A stretch of 9,950 nt of DNA from Hyphomicrobiales bacterium (GTDB lineage: Bacteria > Pseudomonadota > Alphaproteobacteria > Rhizobiales > Aestuariivirgaceae). Both the position numbers and the translations under genes were made by a program. Below, piece by piece: positions 6,183-9,950 of this stretch (within the stretch, counting starts at the first letter, position 1; each line of letters begins with the position of its first letter). The stretch is taken from positions 1 through 9,950 of the forward strand of contig JAIBJH010000083.1 in NCBI GenBank assembly GCA_020029455.1, written 5' to 3'. The notes under the pieces are model-generated. The model did no database searches. It saw only the letters and a program-made list of their open reading frames with translations, and was not told the origin of the DNA.

Positions 6183-7064
6183 ATGACCAAGACCTATTAC
6201 ATCGGCGCGGCGGGTTTCACGGTGGAGGCGCTTGCTCCCGCGCTCTATCTGGTGCCGACACCCATCGGCAATCTCAAGGACGTGACGCTGAGAGCGCTAG
6301 AGGTGCTGGTAGCAGCCGATGCAATCTATTGCGAAGACACACGGGTGACGGTGAAACTTCTCGAGCGCTACAGCATCCGCAATTCACTGAAGCCCTGCCA
6401 TGATCACAATGAAGCGCGGGTAGCCAAGGACATTGTGGCGGCGGTTGAAGGCGGCAAGGCCATCGCACTGGCAAGTGATGCAGGAACGCCATTGCTTTCT
6501 GATCCAGGCTTTGCAGTGGTGCGCGAGGCCATTGCCCATGGCATCCGCATCGAGGCGCTGCCCGGAGCATCGGCGCTGCTGCCCGGATTGCAACTTTCTG
6601 CTCTGCCAAGCGATGCCTTCACCTTCCTTGGTTTCCTGCCGCAGAAGAAAACGGAACGGCGCAAATTGCTCGAAAGCGTCAAGGAGCGGCGCGAGACATT
6701 GATCGCTTATGAAAGCCCGCACCGCATTGTCGAGGCGCTTGAGGATGTTGCTGCGGTGATGGGCAGCCGCCCGCTTTCCGTGTCGCGCGAGATCAGCAAG
6801 CTCCATGAGGAAACTTTGCGCGGGCCTTCGCCCGTCATTGCGGATGAGCTGGCACATCGCGCCTCCATCAAAGGAGAATTCGTACTGGTGATCGGTGGAG
6901 CGACAGAACCACCGCAAGCCAGCAACGAAGAGATTGATGCTGCGATTGCGGCAGCACTCAAGGATAATTCCGCCAGCAAGGCGGCGGGCCTTGTTGCCAA
7001 GCAACTGAACGTGCCGCGCGATGACGTTTATGCGCGCATCCTGAAACGGCAGGGGAAGGCGTGA
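6183..7064 (+). CDS. rsmI: 16S rRNA (cytidine(1402)-2'-O)-methyltransferase RsmI
   Basis: RsmI uses SAM to methylate the 2'-OH of C1402 in the ribosomal decoding centre. It belongs to the tetrapyrrole-methylase-fold family. The 293-residue product shows PTPIGNLKDVTLRALE (25-40), CEDTR (50-54), HDHNE (73-77), ALASDAGTPLLSDPGFAVV (95-113), LPGASALLPGLQLS (126-139), FLGFLP (148-153) and YESPHRI (176-182). A C-terminal helical domain (about 240-293) is RsmI-like. There is a short N-terminal lead of about 20 residues before LYLVPTPIGN, as often seen in alphaproteobacteria. No clear ribosome site precedes ATG 6183, which lies 30 nt after hemW. The stop overlaps the yraN start by four bases. Confidence 0.95.
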   Translation: MTKTYYIGAAGFTVEALAPALYLVPTPIGNLKDVTLRALEVLVAADAIYCEDTRVTVKLLERYSIRNSLKPCHDHNEARVAKDIVAAVEGGKAIALASDAGTPLLSDPGFAVVREAIAHGIRIEALPGASALLPGLQLSALPSDAFTFLGFLPQKKTERRKLLESVKERRETLIAYESPHRIVEALEDVAAVMGSRPLSVSREISKLHEETLRGPSPVIADELAHRASIKGEFVLVIGGATEPPQASNEEIDAAIAAALKDNSASKAAGLVAKQLNVPRDDVYARILKRQGKA

Positions 7065-7426
7065 GGCGCAATCGCCAGAAAGCGGAAAAACATGGCCATC
7101 TGGCCGAGACCCTTGCCCTGTGGTTTCTGCGCTTCAAGGGCTATCGCTTGCTCGCACGCCGCTACAAGTCGCCCGCCGGTGAAGTCGATCTCATCATGCG
7201 GCGGGGGCAGACCACGGTGTTCGTGGAAGTGAAAGCGCGCGCCACATTGGACGAGGCAGTGATCTCAGTCACCAACTACCAATCCAGGCGCATTTCGGGT
7301 GCAGCCGCTTTTTACACATCGCGCGATCCACAAGCAGCGCAAGGCTTCTGCCGGTTTGACATTGTGGCCGTGCCCTCCTACCTCTGGCCCTCCCATATCG
7401 AAAATGCCTTTGAGGGAATCTTCTAG
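7061..7426 (+). CDS. yraN: YraN/UPF0102 family protein, nuclease-fold
   Basis: This is a small 121-residue protein of the UPF0102 family, which has a Holliday-junction-resolvase-like (PD-(D/E)xK) fold. Its biological role is not settled. Visible motifs are an N-terminal basic helix (RNRQKAEKHGHLAETLALWF), GEVDLIMRR (40-48, with E41 and D43), and VFVEVKARAT (53-62, with E56 and K58 as the ExK pair). All the expected acidic and lysine positions are present. The start is GTG at 7061, with GGGGA four bases upstream, and GTGA overlaps the rsmI stop. Location directly after rsmI and before gshB is a frequent neighbourhood for this family. Length is normal. Confidence 0.92.
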   Translation: MRRNRQKAEKHGHLAETLALWFLRFKGYRLLARRYKSPAGEVDLIMRRGQTTVFVEVKARATLDEAVISVTNYQSRRISGAAAFYTSRDPQAAQGFCRFDIVAVPSYLWPSHIENAFEGIF

Positions 7427-7429
7427 CCC

Positions 7430-8368
7430 ATGTCACTTGCCGTTGCCGTTCAGATGGACCCGATTTCCGCCATCGACATTGCGGGCGATTCCACCTTTGC
7501 CCTGATGCTGGAGGCGCAGCGGCGCGGGCATACGCTGTTCCACTATCATGTGAAGTCGCTCGCCCTGCGCGAAGGCATGCTCACGGCGCGCGGCGAAATG
7601 GTGAAAGTGCGCGACGAGAAGGGCAATCACTTCACGCCCTCAAGTCCGGAACGCCTTGATCTTGGTTCGCAGGATGTGGTGCTGATGCGGCAGGATCCGC
7701 CTTTCGACATGGGCTACATCACGGCGACCCATCTTCTCGAAAGCATTCATCCGCAGACACTTGTTGTGAACGATCCGAAGGAAGTGCGCAACGCGCCGGA
7801 AAAGCTTTATGTGCTGGCCTTCAAGGATTTCATGCCGGAGACGCTGATCAGCCAGGATGTCGCTGAGATCGATGCTTTCCGGCGCGAGCATGGCGACATC
7901 ATTTTGAAGCCGCTCTATGGTAATGGCGGCGCGGGCGTGTTCCGCACTTCGAAGGATGACCAGAATTTTTCAGCGCTTTTGGAGCTCTTCGCCACGGCCT
8001 TCAAGGAACCGTGGATTGCCCAGCGCTATCTTCCCGATGTGCGCAAGGGCGATAAGCGCATCATCCTTGTGGACGGCAAGGTGGCGGGCGCCATCAACCG
8101 CGTGCCTGCGGCGCATGACAACCGCTCCAACATGCATGTGGGCGGCGTTGCGGAAGCAGCCACATTGACGAAGCGCGAGCATGAGATTTGCGAGGCCATG
8201 GGGCCCGACCTCAAGATGCGCGGTCTCATCTTCACCGGCATCGATGTGATCGGCGACTGGCTCACTGAAATCAATGTGACATCACCCACCGGCATCCGCC
8301 AGGTGAAGCGCTTCGGTGGGGCCGATATTGCAGCGCTGATCTGGGATGCAATCGAGTCAAGAAAGTAG
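7430..8368 (+). CDS. gshB: Glutathione synthetase
   Basis: GshB joins gamma-glutamylcysteine and glycine using ATP, the second step of glutathione synthesis, in the cytoplasm. The 312-residue product has the bacterial GshB layout. The N-terminal domain begins VAVQMDPISAIDIAGDSTFA, with VVLMRQDPPFDMGYI (83-97) and VNDPKEVRNAPEKLYVLAF (113-131). The ATP-grasp domain has DIILKPLYGNGGAGVFR (156-172, with the glycine-rich loop), KRIILVDGKVAGAINRVPA (209-227), FTGIDVIGDWLTEINVTSPT (268-287) and the C-terminal end GIRQVKRFGG. Length is normal. The start is ATG 7430, three bases after the yraN stop. A GAGGGA at 7412-7417 is rather far upstream, so coupling to yraN is likely. Confidence 0.96.
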   Translation: MSLAVAVQMDPISAIDIAGDSTFALMLEAQRRGHTLFHYHVKSLALREGMLTARGEMVKVRDEKGNHFTPSSPERLDLGSQDVVLMRQDPPFDMGYITATHLLESIHPQTLVVNDPKEVRNAPEKLYVLAFKDFMPETLISQDVAEIDAFRREHGDIILKPLYGNGGAGVFRTSKDDQNFSALLELFATAFKEPWIAQRYLPDVRKGDKRIILVDGKVAGAINRVPAAHDNRSNMHVGGVAEAATLTKREHEICEAMGPDLKMRGLIFTGIDVIGDWLTEINVTSPTGIRQVKRFGGADIAALIWDAIESRK

Positions 8369-8374
8369 TGAGCT

Positions 8375-9073
8375 GTGAGTGGCCTTGACCTCATTGCCTT
8401 CGATGCCGACGATACGCTTTGGCACAATCTCATCCACTTCGACACGGCAGAGAGGAAGTTCGGCGAGATGCTGTCGAACTTTGCGCCAGCGGAAGAAGCA
8501 TCACACAAGCTCGGTGAGGCCGAGAAGCGCAATATTAGTGCTTACGGCTTCGGCGTGAAAAGTTTCACCCTGTCGATGATCGAGACGGCGATTGACGTGT
8601 CAGGCGGTGCTGTCGATGTGGCACTGATCCGCCAACTCATCGGCATGGGGCGCGAGATGCTGGACCATGACATCGAACTCCTTCCCCATGTGGAAGGGAC
8701 TCTGAAGGCGCTGCACGGCAATCACCGCCTGCTGCTCGTCACCAAGGGCGATCTGCACCATCAGGAACGGAAAGTTCTGGCTTCGGGCCTTGCGCATTAT
8801 TTCGAGGGCGTTGAAATCGTCTCGGACAAGAAGCCGGATACATATGTCCGCATTTGCAGCCGTCACGGTGGCAAAGCCGAGCGGACGCTGATGGCGGGCA
8901 ATTCCATCCGCTCGGACGTGCTACCGATGATCGAGGCCGGGGGCTTTGGCGTTTATGTGCCCTTCGAGATTATCTGGGACCATGATCATGACGAGGTGCC
9001 GGAAGGAACGCCAAGGTTCTTTACAGTCAAGGACATGCGGGGCGTTGTGGATGTGGTCGCCGGGCTTTCCTGA
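8375..9073 (+). CDS. HAD-superfamily hydrolase, substrate unknown
   Basis: The 232-residue product carries the four HAD motifs. Motif I is AFDADDTLW (8-16), with nucleophile D10 and D12. Motif II is LLVTKGD (120-126), with T123. The motif III lysine is in SDKKPDTY (150-157), and motif IV is MAGNSIRSDVLPMIEAGG (173-190), with D181 as the acidic residue. An alpha-helical cap of about 80 residues lies between motifs I and II, suggesting a type C1 cap as in small phosphatases and haloacid dehalogenases. Phosphatase activity on a small metabolite is the likely role; the substrate cannot be told. The GTG start at 8375 lies six bases after gshB and has no strong ribosome site. It is probably the last gene of the run, since a T-rich gap follows. 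Confidence 0.85.
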   Translation: MSGLDLIAFDADDTLWHNLIHFDTAERKFGEMLSNFAPAEEASHKLGEAEKRNISAYGFGVKSFTLSMIETAIDVSGGAVDVALIRQLIGMGREMLDHDIELLPHVEGTLKALHGNHRLLLVTKGDLHHQERKVLASGLAHYFEGVEIVSDKKPDTYVRICSRHGGKAERTLMAGNSIRSDVLPMIEAGGFGVYVPFEIIWDHDHDEVPEGTPRFFTVKDMRGVVDVVAGLS

Positions 9074-9090
9074 ATAGTTGTTCTATTTTT
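9073..9090 (+). terminator. Weak AU-rich hairpin with U tract after the HAD gene
   Basis: AATAG (9073-9077) and CTATT (9083-9087) can pair around the loop TTGTT, followed by three more T residues. The stem begins inside the stop codon. It is short and AU-rich, so at best a weak terminator, but it is the only such structure found after the seven-gene run. Confidence 0.25.
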
Positions 9091-9094
9091 GTTC

Positions 9095-9123
9095 TTGATC
9101 GACGGAATGAGCTTGCGCTAGCG
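9095..9123 (+). promoter_or_regulatory. Weak promoter candidate for comM
   Basis: CTTGATC (the -35 hexamer TTGATC at 9095-9100) is followed after 17 bases by CTAGCG (9118-9123). The first box resembles the alphaproteobacterial CTTGAC form; the second is a poor match. It lies 26 bases before the comM ATG in a 76-nt gap, where a promoter would be expected. Confidence 0.25.
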
Positions 9124-9149
9124 TCTTACCCATAAGCGGGGAGAGGCCG

Positions 9150-9950
9150 ATGACGGCGCGGGTGGCAACGGTTGCGTTTCAGGGCATTGAGGGCGTGCTG
9201 GTGCAATGCCAGGCCCAGTTCATGGGCGGCCAGACCCATTTCAACGTGGTGGGACTTCCCGACAAGGCGGTGGGCGAAAGCCGCGAGCGGGTGCGTGCCG
9301 CGCTTTATGCCATTGGCCTTGCGCTGCCGGGCAAGCGGCTTGTGGTGAACCTCTCGCCCGCAGATCTTCCCAAGGAAGGCAGCCACTATGACCTGCCGAT
9401 TGCCCTTGCCGTGCTCTCAGCCATGGGGGTGATCCCGCCCGATTTCCTCGACCGCCATGCAGCGGTGGGCGAGCTTGGGCTTGATGGCAGCATCCTTGCC
9501 GTGTCGGGCGCATTGCCCGCCGCCATGACGGCCCATGGCAATGGGCTCGGCCTTATCTGCCCCAAGGCATCGGGTGCAGAGGCGGCCTGGGCCGGAGAGG
9601 AGGTTGATGTGCTGGCGCCTCTCTCCCTCATCCAGCTCATCAATCATGTGAAGGGCACGCAGGTTCTGTCGCGGCCCAAGCCTAAGCTTGAAGAGACTTT
9701 GGCATCGCTTCCCGACCTTGCCGACATCAAGGGACAGGAATCAGCCAAGCGTGCGCTCGAAGTGGTGGCGGCGGGTGGACATCACCTGCTGATGGTTGGG
9801 CCGCCAGGGGCCGGCAAATCCATGCTGGCGCAACGGCTGCCATCCATCCTGCCGCCGCTCGCGCCCCGCGAGATGCTCGATATTTCCATGATTGCTTCGC
9901 TGAGCGGGGAGTTGAAGAACGGCATGCTGTCGCGCAACAGGCCGTTCCGC
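9150..9950 (+). CDS. comM: ComM/YifB family Mg-chelatase-like AAA+ ATPase, 3' end outside window
   Basis: In naturally competent species ComM is a hexameric helicase that promotes branch migration during chromosomal integration of incoming DNA. Homologues (YifB) are widespread in bacteria not known to be competent. The first 267 codons are present and remain open at the window edge. The N-terminal ChlI-like domain shows FNVVGLPDKAVGESRERVRA (31-50) and LVVNLSPADLPKEGSHYDLP (64-83). A linker leads to the AAA+ domain with DIKGQESAKRALEVVAAGGH and the Walker A loop GPPGAGKS (217-224). Walker B lies beyond the window. The start ATG 9150 is preceded by GGGGAGAGG (about 9137-9145), a good ribosome site. 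A family protein is about 500 residues, so roughly half is seen. Confidence 0.94.
   Translation, partial: MTARVATVAFQGIEGVLVQCQAQFMGGQTHFNVVGLPDKAVGESRERVRAALYAIGLALPGKRLVVNLSPADLPKEGSHYDLPIALAVLSAMGVIPPDFLDRHAAVGELGLDGSILAVSGALPAAMTAHGNGLGLICPKASGAEAAWAGEEVDVLAPLSLIQLINHVKGTQVLSRPKPKLEETLASLPDLADIKGQESAKRALEVVAAGGHHLLMVGPPGAGKSMLAQRLPSILPPLAPREMLDISMIASLSGELKNGMLSRNRPFR

Noticed and set aside
6384..7004. A 206-codon open frame on the minus strand
   Set aside because: It is antisense to rsmI, with no domain-like pattern and no ribosome site of note; it is a codon-bias shadow.

Overview
This window looks like chromosomal housekeeping DNA from an alphaproteobacterium, most likely of the Hyphomicrobiales (Rhizobiales) type. 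The grounds are the high-GC coding sequence, the hrcA-grpE pair lying beside a divergent rph-rdgB-hemW group, a prokaryotic-type gshB, and the RdgB sequence style (the GVYTADWAG stretch). The species cannot be named from the sequence.

Layout. Positions 2-367 (+) hold the C-terminal tail of an SPFH/band-7-like coiled-coil protein. It is interrupted by an in-frame TAA at 143-145 and is probably a pseudogene. Converging on it from the minus strand is the heat-shock pair hrcA (1041-2132) and grpE (398-982). Upstream of hrcA on the same strand is a SAM-dependent methyltransferase gene of unknown substrate (2226-3029). Its GC content (about 50% in hand-counted samples) is clearly lower than its neighbours, so it looks like an accessory insertion between hrcA and rph. 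A divergent intergenic region (3030-3292) with a 21-nt dyad separates it from the plus-strand genes.

From 3293 to 9073 (+) seven genes are packed with overlaps or short gaps and probably form one operon: rph (RNase PH), a fused VOC/glyoxalase-RdgB gene, hemW (haem chaperone), rsmI (16S rRNA methyltransferase), yraN (UPF0102 nuclease-fold protein), gshB (glutathione synthetase) and a HAD hydrolase of unknown substrate. After a 76-nt gap with a weak hairpin and a weak promoter candidate, comM/yifB (AAA+ ATPase) starts at 9150 and runs off the window.

The products are maintenance functions: protein folding control (HrcA, GrpE), RNA maturation and modification (RNase PH, RsmI), nucleotide-pool cleaning (RdgB), haem delivery (HemW), redox buffering (GshB) and DNA handling (ComM, perhaps YraN). 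The most unusual point is the VOC domain fused in frame to RdgB. It has all three expected metal-ligand positions, and no credible separate start exists for the RdgB half. No RNA genes, CRISPR arrays, insertion sequences or phage genes were seen, and no gene-free stretch exceeds 300 bases.
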